A stretch of 39,698 bases of DNA, from positions 1-39,698 of the forward strand of contig JBOHDE010000007.1 in assembly GCA_050699035.1 (NCBI GenBank), read 5' to 3'. The notes beneath the pieces were generated by a model. That model saw nothing but the letters and a program-made list of their open reading frames with translations. It was not told the DNA's origin and did not search any database. The DNA comes from WHTB01 sp050699035 (GTDB lineage Bacteria > Actinomycetota > Actinomycetes > Propionibacteriales > Nocardioidaceae). Both the position numbers and the translations under genes were made by a program. Below, piece by piece: positions 7,429-14,907 of this stretch (position 1 is the stretch's first letter; each line of letters starts with the position of its first letter).

Positions 7429-7780
7429 CTGCTGCGTTCTACCACGGCAGGTCGGGGAGGATGATCAGCATGGCGATGGCGGCGACCACGACGCCAGCCA
7501 TCACGAGCGGCGCGACCGTGAACAGCCAGACCAAGACAGCGGCCAGACCCAGCGCGAACAGACCGCCGAGCCACCTATGCACGACAGGACACGCAGGGCC
7601 AGGCGACGCCGCAAGACGCGCACCGCCCGTCCGCGTTGGACGTGGGAACGAGCTCCCCAGTGGTGAGCAGGACCGGCGACGGGCTGCGGGTGCCTTCATC
7701 GCCGGTCCTGCCGACTGGGAGAGGAACGGAGGCCATGCCCTCAAACCCGGGTGATGTGCCAGCTGCTCCCGCGACTGCCC
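7429..7780. repeat. 350-bp dispersed direct repeat, copy 2
   Basis: This is the same block as 2703-3052, two bases longer because of single-base insertions near 7579 and 7653. Edges are sharp on both sides. The 98% identity shows either recent duplication or recombination between the copies. Such direct repeats could recombine and delete the 4.7 kb between them. Confidence 0.95.
7439..7736 (-). pseudogene. Frameshifted zinc-ribbon / two-TM small protein gene, copy 2
   Basis: From ATG 7736 the frame is open through MASVPLPVGRTGDEG and the zinc-ribbon-like CASCGVAWPCVSC, then stops at CGT-GCA-TAG (7577-7575). An extra base here, compared with copy 1 (CGT-GAT-AGG), separates it from the two hydrophobic segments, which follow in the next frame to TAG 7441-7439. 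Copy 2 is therefore intact exactly where copy 1 is broken and broken where copy 1 is intact. If expressed, it would yield a 53-residue soluble fragment with the CxxC pairs. A longer in-frame start exists at 7862. Confidence 0.7.
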
Positions 7781-7867
7781 CCACCGCAACAACCATGAAC
7801 TGCCCGTGCTCGAACGACTGCGAGAACTCCATTTCGAACCTGCTCGGTATCGCCATGCCCATCTCCC

Positions 7868-7994
7868 GTCTAGACCCCTAGACGGGCGCCGCGAGAAACC
7901 AACAGGCAGTGTCTAGGGGACTAGACGCACACTAGGGCGCCCGCTTTGTGGCGTCAAGCCGTTCACGCGGTTCGGGGTGTCGAGCCCCCTAGAC
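7868..7994. promoter_or_regulatory. CTAGAC operator set and leaderless promoter before the HTH-sensor gene
   Basis: GTCTAG-ACCC-CTAGAC at 7868-7883 and GTCTAG-GGGA-CTAGAC at 7911-7926 are perfect 6-bp inverted repeats with four-base centres, 43 bases apart (about four helical turns). A third half-site CTAGAC at 7989-7994 overlaps the -10 box TAGACT (7990-7995), which ends seven bases before ATG 8003. Binding at the half-site would block the promoter directly. CTAG is rare in such DNA, which makes five copies of the hexamer notable. Confidence 0.7.
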
Positions 7995-8002
7995 TTCTGG
8001 GC

Positions 8003-8845
8003 ATGGCAAGCGAGGATGTGGCTCGGGTGGCCGCCATAGACGACCGCGTCGCTCGACTTCGAGCAGCCACTGAAGGCTTGTCGACGGCGCAACGGGACAT
8101 GACCGAACTCGCCCGCATGCGGCGGGCCCTGATTCAGGATCTGCACGACGAGGGGTGGTCCTACACCCAGATCGCCGAGGCGGCGGGTTTGAGCCGCGGG
8201 CGAATCCACCAGGTTCGGCATCACGGTCCCAGTCCCGAAGGTGCCTTTTTCGGCCGCGGACCGTTGACCGTTGCGACGCCGCTGAAGCGCGAGGAGCGGG
8301 CGGCACGACCGGTCGTCGCGGCCGAAGACGTGGCAACTTCACAACGCCTGGGCGAACTGGCCCGGTCCTTGGATCATGCCGTCGAGTTCGAGCAGATTGC
8401 AATTGACGGTCGGATCGACCTCGACCGAGACGGTCTCATTGTGATCTGCGGTCCGCGGATCTCAAAGGACGTCGCAGGTGTGCTTGCAGCCGATCCCGCC
8501 CTCCAGTTCGAAGAACTGGCCAGCGGATGGGCACTTCGCGACAGGCGCACCGGACGCCTCTACAAGTCCGGGCAGGACGAGGAGGACCCGCAGCCGTACG
8601 ACATCGCCTACCTCGGCCGCTTGGAACGGCCCGACGGCAAGGGTCGCCTGATCGTGTTCACGGGCATCCATCCACCGGGCACGCTCGGCGTCGTTCAGCT
8701 GCTCACCAACGACCTGTCCCGCGTCCACCGAGCAGCAGGTGAGGGCGCGTTCTCGGTTTTGCTCCACATCGATTACGACAAGCCGTCACACGAACCGACA
8801 AGCGTGCAGATGGTCACGCCCATCTACAAGCACGCGGACGACTAG
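8003..8845 (+). CDS. HTH regulator with an unassigned C-terminal sensor domain
   Basis: The 280-residue protein starts at ATG 8003, seven bases after a TANNNT box, with no ribosome site. Residues 34-72 hold a sigma-like HTH (RMRRALIQDLHDEGWSYTQI, AEAAGLSRGRIHQVRHHGPS). After a linker, residues about 112-275 form a separate alpha/beta domain: a strand ending in a loop LIVICGPRISKD (145-156), WALRDRRTGRLYKSG, a DIAYLGRLERP strand (200-210) and RLIVFTGIHPPGTLGVVQLL (215-234). The glycine-rich turns look like a nucleotide- or small-molecule-binding site, but I cannot name the family. The PP2C gene follows two bases later, so both products probably work together, perhaps as sensor and phosphatase switch. 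Upstream CTAGAC palindromes suggest autoregulation. Confidence 0.7.
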   Translation: MASEDVARVAAIDDRVARLRAATEGLSTAQRDMTELARMRRALIQDLHDEGWSYTQIAEAAGLSRGRIHQVRHHGPSPEGAFFGRGPLTVATPLKREERAARPVVAAEDVATSQRLGELARSLDHAVEFEQIAIDGRIDLDRDGLIVICGPRISKDVAGVLAADPALQFEELASGWALRDRRTGRLYKSGQDEEDPQPYDIAYLGRLERPDGKGRLIVFTGIHPPGTLGVVQLLTNDLSRVHRAAGEGAFSVLLHIDYDKPSHEPTSVQMVTPIYKHADD

Positions 8846-8847
8846 CC

Positions 8848-9672
8848 ATGCAGTTCGACTCGGCTACGTCACCGGGACGGCCAGACCGGGCCAACGAGGA
8901 CTACTTCGGATCGACCGAAGACGTCGCGGTGCTGCTCGACGGCGCCGGCACGCCTGACGGAGTGGAGTCCGGCTGCACACACGGCGTCGCCTGGTTCTCC
9001 CACACGCTCGGCAAGGCATTGCTCGACATCACCGCCCAGCAACCCGCGGTCGACCTGGCGATTCACGTTCGCCACGCGATCGACTATGTCGCCGGCCAGC
9101 ACCGCCACACCTGCGACCTTCGCCACCCGGGGTCGCCCTCGGCAACCGTCATCGTCACCCGGTTTGTGGAGACAGAGCTGCAGTACCTCGTCCTTGCTGA
9201 CTCGGTTCTGCTCCTCGACACCTCGAGCGGTCCGGTGGCGATCACCGACGACCGGGAGGCGCAGGTCGGACAGCGGCTCCGCCAAGAGATGGATCGCCTC
9301 CCGACCTCTAGCGACGCCCATGCAGAAGCTCTGGCTGGCTACGTCCGGTCTCTGTGGTCCCACCGCAACCAACCCGACGGCTTCTGGGTCGCAAGCAGCG
9401 AGCCCCGCGCCGCCGACGAAGCGCTGACTGCGTCCATTGGGGTCGAGGATGTCCAGTCCGTCGCGCTGTTGAGCGACGGGGCAAGCCGCCTCGTCGACCG
9501 CTTCCATCTGTCCACCTGGCAGCAGACAATCCAGCTCCTCGGCGAGCAAGGCCCCGCAGCACTGATCCAGCGCGTACGACAGGCGGAGCGGAGCGACCCA
9601 GACGGCACCCGTTGGCCACGCGGGAAGATCCATGACGACGCGACCGCCGCAATCACGAGGACAGGACGGTGA
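8848..9672 (+). CDS. PP2C-family Ser/Thr phosphatase
   Basis: The 274-residue protein carries the metal-binding set of PP2C/PPM phosphatases: R14-A-N-E-D18 (usual RxNQD), D31-G-A-G (DGxG), S-A-T-V at 98-101, L-A-D-S at 116-119 (usual GDS), L-S-D210-G and H-D263-D264. It is therefore probably a Mn/Mg-dependent protein phosphatase, soluble, without membrane segment or extra domain. It begins two bases after the HTH-sensor stop with no clear ribosome site, which implies coupled translation. No kinase gene is near, so the substrate is open; the HTH-sensor itself is a candidate. It converges on the flavoprotein gene. Confidence 0.85.
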   Translation: MQFDSATSPGRPDRANEDYFGSTEDVAVLLDGAGTPDGVESGCTHGVAWFSHTLGKALLDITAQQPAVDLAIHVRHAIDYVAGQHRHTCDLRHPGSPSATVIVTRFVETELQYLVLADSVLLLDTSSGPVAITDDREAQVGQRLRQEMDRLPTSSDAHAEALAGYVRSLWSHRNQPDGFWVASSEPRAADEALTASIGVEDVQSVALLSDGASRLVDRFHLSTWQQTIQLLGEQGPAALIQRVRQAERSDPDGTRWPRGKIHDDATAAITRTGR

Positions 9673-9713
9673 CCCGAACGAGCAGTCCGAGTACGTGCCG
9701 TGACCGGTGTCAG

Positions 9714-10298
9714 TCAGGCCTCTGAGGCCAAGACGCGATCGACGACGGCGATGATCCATGGCCATGGCAGCGACTGGTCAGATGGACCCTCACGTGGCTC
9801 ATGCAGGGGCCAGACATCCTCGCCGTAGGCAAGGCGCACACCAGCCCTCTTCAGGGTCTCGACGTGTCCTTCCCAGGACGGGTGACGAGCATGGGCGGCG
9901 TTGATCCGTGGGAACACGACCATCGGCGTGGTGCCGAGGCTCTCGCAGAGGGTGGACAGCGCCTGGTTGTCCGCGATCCCCATCGCCAGTTTGGCGACGG
10001 AGTTGGCTGTCGCAGGTGCCATCACGTACACGTCGACATTGGGGTGCGGCCTGGCCCCCGACGGCATCCGCGGCTCCGAGCGCACGGGGAGACCGGTCAC
10101 CTCTGCTAACTGGTCAACCTCACCCACCTCTCGGAGCCAGCTCGCGGCCGAGGGGGTGAGGCTGACGGCGACGCGATGCCGACGAGCGACCAGCGGTTCG
10201 ACCAGGTGGATGCGTAGTTGCTCGACCCCACCGGCCGCGCAGCCGACGACACCGACGACCTTGCTCACACCACTGCCCGACGGCGTACCGGCGTCCAT
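9714..10298 (-). CDS. Flavoprotein of the HFCD / Dfp-CoaC type
   Basis: The product has a Rossmann-like start (VVGVVGCAAGGVEQLRIHLV) and the signature MAPATANSVAKLAMGIADN of homo-oligomeric flavin-containing Cys decarboxylases (CoaC/Dfp, EpiD, UbiX-like flavoproteins), where this loop binds FMN. It is shorter than CoaBC and lacks the CoaB synthetase half, so it is not the coenzyme A biosynthesis enzyme. Stand-alone flavoproteins like this often sit near regulators in actinobacterial accessory DNA; their reaction is not established. A GTG at 10268 (VSKVVGVV) is an equally good start and would give about 184 residues instead of 194. Confidence 0.75.
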   Translation of the reverse strand: MDAGTPSGSGVSKVVGVVGCAAGGVEQLRIHLVEPLVARRHRVAVSLTPSAASWLREVGEVDQLAEVTGLPVRSEPRMPSGARPHPNVDVYVMAPATANSVAKLAMGIADNQALSTLCESLGTTPMVVFPRINAAHARHPSWEGHVETLKRAGVRLAYGEDVWPLHEPREGPSDQSLPWPWIIAVVDRVLASEA

Positions 10299-10893
10299 CT
10301 ATCGACGGTACCGGCGCAAGGGCGTGTGAACGTCCGCGAATCGGCATTGCCCCGAGTCATCGCGTCGTCCGGTCTCGCGGTTACGGCTGTCGGACCCGGA
10401 CCTAGCACTGTCACCGCCCCCGTCAAAGATTGCTCAATTGGGCTCTCCTGACTGATGTGGTCAGTTTCGGCCGGGGAGGGAGGGTCGGTGGCCGTCCAGG
10501 TTGAGCTAGGTAGGGACGATGAGGTCCGGGTGTGGCTGCCGGGCCGATGACACCCGACTGGAGGCGGTGACCGGGGTGCCGGCAGCCTACTGCGGACACC
10601 TGTCGGCAGACGACGACCCGGCCCGATCTCGGCGTGGATGGGCTACTTCACCCCTCGAACCGCCACTTTCGGCCCCGATTCCGGGCGCAGAATGTCGGTT
10701 CGGAGGGTGACGTCGTGGCCGGCGGGCATGTCCGGGTCAGGCCATCCACTGCCGTAACCGCGCGGCCGGACCAGGCGGGACTGAGCGAGCGGGCGCGGTG
10801 AACCGCTGGCGAAAGACGCCCCCACACATCCAGCTGGAGAACCCCAATGGGGCAACAGCCGACGTCCCTTCCGACGGGTGGTCATGTGAACAC
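10299..10893. other. 595-bp stretch without a supported gene
   Basis: No frame gives a recognisable domain. Short open frames exist on both strands (for example 10643-10897 minus) but their composition is that of shadow frames. GGTCAGTTTCGGCCGG near 10459-10474 and CCACTTTCGGCCCC near 10663-10676 vaguely recall the short repeats at IS21-type ends, but no transposase is left. The stretch marks the right edge of the accessory region, since ordinary core-like genes follow. Confidence 0.45.
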
Positions 10894-11268
10894 TCATCCC
10901 GCCATCTCGGTGGCACTGCCCTCGACACAGAACTCGTTGCCCTCGAGATCGGCCATCGTCGCCCAGCCTCGCCCATCAGGACGACGGTGGTCAGCGACCA
11001 GCGTCGCGCCCAAGGAGAGCAGTCGATCCACCTCCTCGTCGCGGGTACGGTCCTGCGGCTGGAGGTCGAGGTGTACCCGGTTCTTCACCGACTTGGGCTC
11101 GGGCACAGTGACGAACAGGAGCGCCGCACCCGCGGTAGCAACCAGCGCCTCCGGGTCGCCGGGCTGGTCTTCGTCCGAGACCGAGCTGTCCAGGACCTCG
11201 GCCCAGAACGTTGCCAGCCGATAGGGATCGGCGCAGTCGATCGTGATGTGTCGTACGAGGGATCCCAT
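10894..11268 (-). CDS. VOC-family (glyoxalase/bleomycin-resistance fold) protein
   Basis: The start at 11268 gives 124 residues beginning MGSLVRHITIDCADPYRLA. This is the typical N-terminal strand and helix of a Glyoxalase_6-like VOC protein (HITIDCADPYRLATFWAEVL), with the second half-repeat ending LGATLVADHRRPDGRGWATM-ADLEGNEFCV. The last part, DxEGNEFC, is the usual C-terminal signature. Metal-ligand positions (His8, Glu near 115) are present. Its substrate is unknown. The frame stays open far upstream on this strand, but that part is antisense to the wall protein gene and is not coding. Confidence 0.8.
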   Translation of the reverse strand: MGSLVRHITIDCADPYRLATFWAEVLDSSVSDEDQPGDPEALVATAGAALLFVTVPEPKSVKNRVHLDLQPQDRTRDEEVDRLLSLGATLVADHRRPDGRGWATMADLEGNEFCVEGSATEMAG

Positions 11269-11454
11269 GGGCCTCACCCTAGGGGCTGTGACCTGGGCCG
11301 CAGACCTCAGACCACGACTCCCGGCGACGGGTCCCAGACACCGTCCGTGACGGGTTTTCCACACTCCGCCAGTGGATTGTGACGGCCTTCGTAAAGTGTG
11401 CTTCACTCCTGGTTTGGTAACGAATTGATCTCGACCCGTTTGGTGGTTTCTCTG

Positions 11455-12378
11455 ATGGCCCATCCGCGCCACAAAGCGGTGCAGCAACCCCGACTCACCA
11501 CCCGTCTGCGCACCCGCTCCTCGAAGCCAGGCTCCCCCGTTCTGCGGCGCTTCGCCGCACCAGGTGCAGCCGTCGCCATCCTCCTCGCGACCTGCGCCGG
11601 CGCCGTCGCCTGGCCCGACGCCGACCAGGGCGCCGAGCCCCGCGCCACCATGAGCACCACCCAGTCGGCCGACCGGGACGCCAGCACCAGCAGGGCCAAC
11701 GCGATCTCCCGCTCGGCGCCGCGACCGACGCTCAAGCCGAAGGCCACCAAGAAGGCGACCCCGAAGCCCACGCCCAAGGCGAGCCCCACGCCCGAGGCCG
11801 TCGACGAGCTGTACGTCACCGTCCCGCTCAACCTCTGGACCGGACCCGGCGAGGACACGACTCTGCTCGACGTGCTCGCACCCGGCACCAAGGTCGGCGT
11901 CACCGGCAAGACCGACGGCGAGTGGGCGGAGGTCGTCCGCGAGGGCACGTCCCGCTGGGTACGGGAGGCATACCTCTCCAACGACAAGCCGCAGGCCGAG
12001 GAGGAGTCGGAGGGTGGTATCTCCGACGCGGAGTGCCCGTCCGGCTCCGAGGTCGAGGAGGGCCTGACCGACAACGCGGTCCGCGTGCACCGAGCGGTGT
12101 GCGCCGAGTTCCCCGACGTGACGTCCTTCGGTGGCCTCCGCTCCGACGGCATGCACGGTGACGGACGCGCCCTCGACATCATGGTCTCGAACGAGGCTCT
12201 CGGCGACCAGATCGCCGACTGGGCCCAGTCCAACGCCGGCGAGCTCGGCATCAGCGAAGTGATCTGGTGGCAGCAGATCTGGACCGTCCTGCGCAGCAGC
12301 GAGGGTTGGCGGTCGATGGAGGACCGCGGCTCGCCGACGGCCAACCACTACGACCACGTACACATCACGGTCGAATAG
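11455..12378 (+). CDS. Wall-associated SH3 protein with M15-like C-terminal domain
   Basis: The 307-residue protein starts at ATG 11455. Residues 34-53 form a membrane or signal segment (APGAAVAILLATCAGAVAW). Residues 55-115 are a Ser/Thr, then Lys/Pro-rich linker (KATKKATPKPTPKASPTPE) suited to cross the cell wall. Residues about 118-178 are a bacterial SH3 domain (NLWTGPGEDTTLLDVLAPGT). Residues about 195-307 resemble peptidase M15-type domains: H234-G-D-G-R-A-L-D241 matches HxxGxAxD, and H301-V-H303 supplies the third zinc ligand. It may cut peptidoglycan peptides, although a clear catalytic Glu is not obvious (Asp300 is possible). Its own promoter is likely in the 186 bases upstream. Confidence 0.75.
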   Translation: MAHPRHKAVQQPRLTTRLRTRSSKPGSPVLRRFAAPGAAVAILLATCAGAVAWPDADQGAEPRATMSTTQSADRDASTSRANAISRSAPRPTLKPKATKKATPKPTPKASPTPEAVDELYVTVPLNLWTGPGEDTTLLDVLAPGTKVGVTGKTDGEWAEVVREGTSRWVREAYLSNDKPQAEEESEGGISDAECPSGSEVEEGLTDNAVRVHRAVCAEFPDVTSFGGLRSDGMHGDGRALDIMVSNEALGDQIADWAQSNAGELGISEVIWWQQIWTVLRSSEGWRSMEDRGSPTANHYDHVHITVE

Positions 12379-12503
12379 AAACCACCTGAGGGCGGGCCGT
12401 GTGAGCGTGCACGGTCGGGTCTTGCGGGATGCGTGCTGACGCTCAAACCGCCAGGTACTACCGTCTCGACAAGCGGTTGCAGACCACGGGCGGGAGGAGC
12501 CCC

Positions 12504-13340
12504 ATGCTGACCCAGGTCGCGGAAGGTGTGCTGGTCCACCAGAGCGAGTTACTCCAGAACAACACCGCGGTCGTACGAGGCCGCGCCGGCGTGTTGCTCA
12601 TCGACGCCGGGATAACGGGCGACGAAATGGCCTGCCTCGCGAACGACCTTCGTAAGTTGGGCCAGCCCGTTGTGGCAGGCTTCTCGACGCATCCTGACTG
12701 GGATCACGTGCTCTGGCACGCCGAGCTCGGCGAAGCGCCCCGTTACGGCACAGCCCGCTGCGCAGCCTTCATGCGAGATCTGCTGTCGAACGCGGACTGG
12801 AAGGCCCGCGCCGCCGAGGGGTTACCGCCAGAAATCGCCGGCGAGACACCGCTGGACCTGTACGGCCTCATCACCGGTCTGCCCGCCGGAACCGCGCAGA
12901 TTCCTTGGGATGGCCCTCGGGTCCGGATCATCGAGCATCCGGCACATGCACCGGGCCATGCAGCACTGTTGATCGAGGAACGCGGGGTTCTCGTCGCCGG
13001 CGACATGCTGTCTGACCTCTTCATCCCGATGCTCGACAACTTCAACGGCACCAATGACCCGATCGAGGACTACCTCATTGGGCTGCGGCTGCTCGAGGGC
13101 GTGGCGGACGACGTCGATGTCCTCATCCCCGGCCACGGGTCCGTCGGCATAGCTGATCAGGTACGCGCACGGATCGAGCAGGACCGCGCGTACGTGCATG
13201 CCTTGCGTGACGGCCATGCTCCCGCCGACCCGCGCATCGGCCCATCGGCCAAGCCCGGCTGGGAATGGGTAAGCGACATACACGCAGGGCAAGCCCAGAG
13301 CGTCGCCGAAAGAAGCGAACGCGACGCGACGCCCGGATAG
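12504..13340 (+). CDS. MBL-fold metallo-hydrolase with HxDxDH motif
   Basis: The start ATG 12504 follows GGGAGGAG; an upstream in-frame ATG at 12429 lacks a site. The 278-residue protein is a metallo-beta-lactamase fold: LLIDAGI near the N-terminus, then H63-P-D65-W-D67-H68, where classical enzymes have HxHxDH, so the second His is Asp. The other ligands are present: His152 in APGH, Asp167 in AGDML and His211 in PGHG. A two-metal hydrolase with an altered first site is likely. The family ranges over glyoxalase II, lactonases and others, so no substrate is given. It converges with the next gene. Confidence 0.8.
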   Translation: MLTQVAEGVLVHQSELLQNNTAVVRGRAGVLLIDAGITGDEMACLANDLRKLGQPVVAGFSTHPDWDHVLWHAELGEAPRYGTARCAAFMRDLLSNADWKARAAEGLPPEIAGETPLDLYGLITGLPAGTAQIPWDGPRVRIIEHPAHAPGHAALLIEERGVLVAGDMLSDLFIPMLDNFNGTNDPIEDYLIGLRLLEGVADDVDVLIPGHGSVGIADQVRARIEQDRAYVHALRDGHAPADPRIGPSAKPGWEWVSDIHAGQAQSVAERSERDATPG

Positions 13341-13380
13341 AGATCGGCCTCCGGGACGAGGTTCCCAGCAACGATGAGCC

Positions 13381-14223
13381 CTAGAGCGCCAGCATCGCGG
13401 CCGCGACCTCACCGGCGTCCGCGTCGGGAATCGCTGTCGCGGCCCGTTCGAGTATGAGCAGCCGGGCACCCGGGATTTCGTGTGCGAGCGCTTCGCCGTT
13501 GCCGACAGGGAAGAACCGGTCGCGGCGACCATGCACCACCAGCGCCGGCATCGCGAGTTCGGCCAGCCGTTCGCGCCAGCGCGGCTTGCAGTCGAGCCTG
13601 GCGAACACCGTGCCCGTCTGGTTGGCCATCTGCACCGCGGGGTGAGTGCCCGGCGTGCGGTCCCACTTACGCCCAGCGGCCACCCGCGCGGTGGCGGGGT
13701 CGTCGCCGAGGATCTGCGCGCCTCCGGCAGCGAACTCAGCCACGGCGGAACGGTCCGACCAGTCGGGCATCGAGCGCGAGAACAGCCGGTCCATCGTCGC
13801 CGCGTCGTGGTCGGGCAGGTCGTCATCGACCAGGCCCGGAGCGACGGGCCGTGTTCCGGCGAGAGTGAGCGCCGAGAACGCGTCCGGGTGGTCGAGCGCG
13901 GCGACCTGGGCGACCAACCCGCCGACGCCGATGCCTGCCAGGTGCGCCGGCCGGTCGTCGAGCTCGCGGGCTAGAGCCGCGGCGTCGGCCGCAAGATCAC
14001 GCAGCGTGTACGCGGGAGCCTCGGGATCTACAGTGGTCGACACGCCGGAATCGCGCAGGTCGTACCGCACGACGTGGCGCCCGCCGCGCGCGATCGCCTC
14101 ACAGAGCGCGTCGGACCAGGAAAGCATGGTCGTGCCGCCGGCGAGCAGAACCAGTGGCGCCTCCGCGTCGCCGAAGTGCTCGACTCCGAACGTGACGCCT
14201 CCCGCCTCGACCGTCGGATACAT
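13381..14223 (-). CDS. Alpha/beta-hydrolase fold protein lacking catalytic Ser and His
   Basis: The start at 14223 follows GGAGGT. The 280 residues show a standard RdmC/proline iminopeptidase-like fold: oxyanion-loop region LLAGGTTMLSW, YDLRDSGVS, then the elbow G97-I-G99-V-G101 where active enzymes have GxSxG. I checked the codons (GGC ATC GGC GTC GGC): the nucleophile is glycine. Asp235 is present in VVHGRRDRFFP, but the C-terminal His of the usual GxGH motif is replaced (ERAATAIPD). Two of three triad residues are missing, so it is probably not a hydrolase; it may bind a ligand or be decaying, although the frame is intact. Confidence 0.8.
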   Translation of the reverse strand: MYPTVEAGGVTFGVEHFGDAEAPLVLLAGGTTMLSWSDALCEAIARGGRHVVRYDLRDSGVSTTVDPEAPAYTLRDLAADAAALARELDDRPAHLAGIGVGGLVAQVAALDHPDAFSALTLAGTRPVAPGLVDDDLPDHDAATMDRLFSRSMPDWSDRSAVAEFAAGGAQILGDDPATARVAAGRKWDRTPGTHPAVQMANQTGTVFARLDCKPRWRERLAELAMPALVVHGRRDRFFPVGNGEALAHEIPGARLLILERAATAIPDADAGEVAAAMLAL

Positions 14224-14371
14224 CGTGAACCTCCAGGGCAGAATCGTGGACCGGTGGCGCAGGGACGGAGGCACAAGCACACGTCCCAGAGTTACGCGTC
14301 GCGTTGAAACTACGCGACTGGGGTTGGCTCATTTCCGCCGGTACTCGCCCCTGCCGCACGAGTCGCGCGGG

Positions 14372-14827
14372 TCAGAAGCCGAACGTCACCACGGCGGCGA
14401 GGTCGTCGTCTCGCAGGCGCTCGAACACCCATTGCTCATGCGGCACGACCGGATCGGGCAACGCGCCCAGCTCGTACCAGCCGAGATCGGCCGCCTTGTC
14501 GCGCTCGACGATCCGCGGCTCGCCACTCCACCGGCGGCACTCGAAGAAGAAGTCGACCCGCTCGTCGATCGGGTCATGGTTGCCCTGGGTGCGGTGCATG
14601 GCGCATAGCGGCGTCAGATCGCTCGGTGCGACGGTGATCCCGATCTCCTCGACCACCTCACGGCAGGCGGCATCGACCACCGACTCGTCCGCCTCCACAT
14701 GGCCGGCCGCGGCGGTCGCCCAGAAGCCGTCCATGAAGCCGGTGTTCTGCCGCAGCTGCAGGAGCACCTCCTGGCCCCGGCGAACGATCACGTAGGCAGC
14801 GGGCACGACGCGGAATCGATCGATCAC
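14372..14827 (-). CDS. NUDIX hydrolase
   Basis: The 151-residue protein (GTG start 14827; 14863 is possible) has a complete Nudix box at residues 42-64: GHVEADESVVDAACREVVEE followed by IGI, matching Gx5Ex7REUxEExGU. It should hydrolyse a nucleoside diphosphate linked to some group, with Mg bound by the REVVEE glutamates. The body (QEVLLQLRQNTGFMDGFWAT) resembles 8-oxo-dGTPase-like or generic ADCP/NDP-sugar members; the exact substrate cannot be told. It is read in the same direction as the hydrolase-fold gene, 148 bases upstream of it. Confidence 0.85.
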   Translation of the reverse strand: MIDRFRVVPAAYVIVRRGQEVLLQLRQNTGFMDGFWATAAAGHVEADESVVDAACREVVEEIGITVAPSDLTPLCAMHRTQGNHDPIDERVDFFFECRRWSGEPRIVERDKAADLGWYELGALPDPVVPHEQWVFERLRDDDLAAVVTFGF

Positions 14828-14907
14828 GACGCCGACCCTAGCCACCGGGCGCCACGCTCTCACCCCGTTCTCATCTTCCCCTCATCAAGAGCCGCGACCG
14901 TGCGGCT

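Noticed and set aside
7960..8000. tRNA-like T-arm (GGTTCGGGGTGTCGAGCCCC) as a possible attachment-site copy of the tRNA 3' end
   Set aside because: It does not match the 3' end of tRNA-Gly (2570-2601) beyond a few bases and lacks the TTCGA loop in register. No other copy of the tRNA end was seen.
10450..10690. IS21-type terminal repeats
   Set aside because: Only two short TTTCGGCC-containing stretches are present, without multiple phased repeats or any istA/istB coding remnant.
11269..11454. Riboswitch (such as a cyclic-di-AMP type) before the wall-protein gene
   Set aside because: The leader shows no conserved riboswitch core or convincing multi-stem fold by eye.
11272..12363. Long open frame on the minus strand continuing upstream of the VOC gene
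   Set aside because: It is antisense to the SH3/M15-like wall protein, which has clear domains. The VOC family starts at MGSLVRH (11268).
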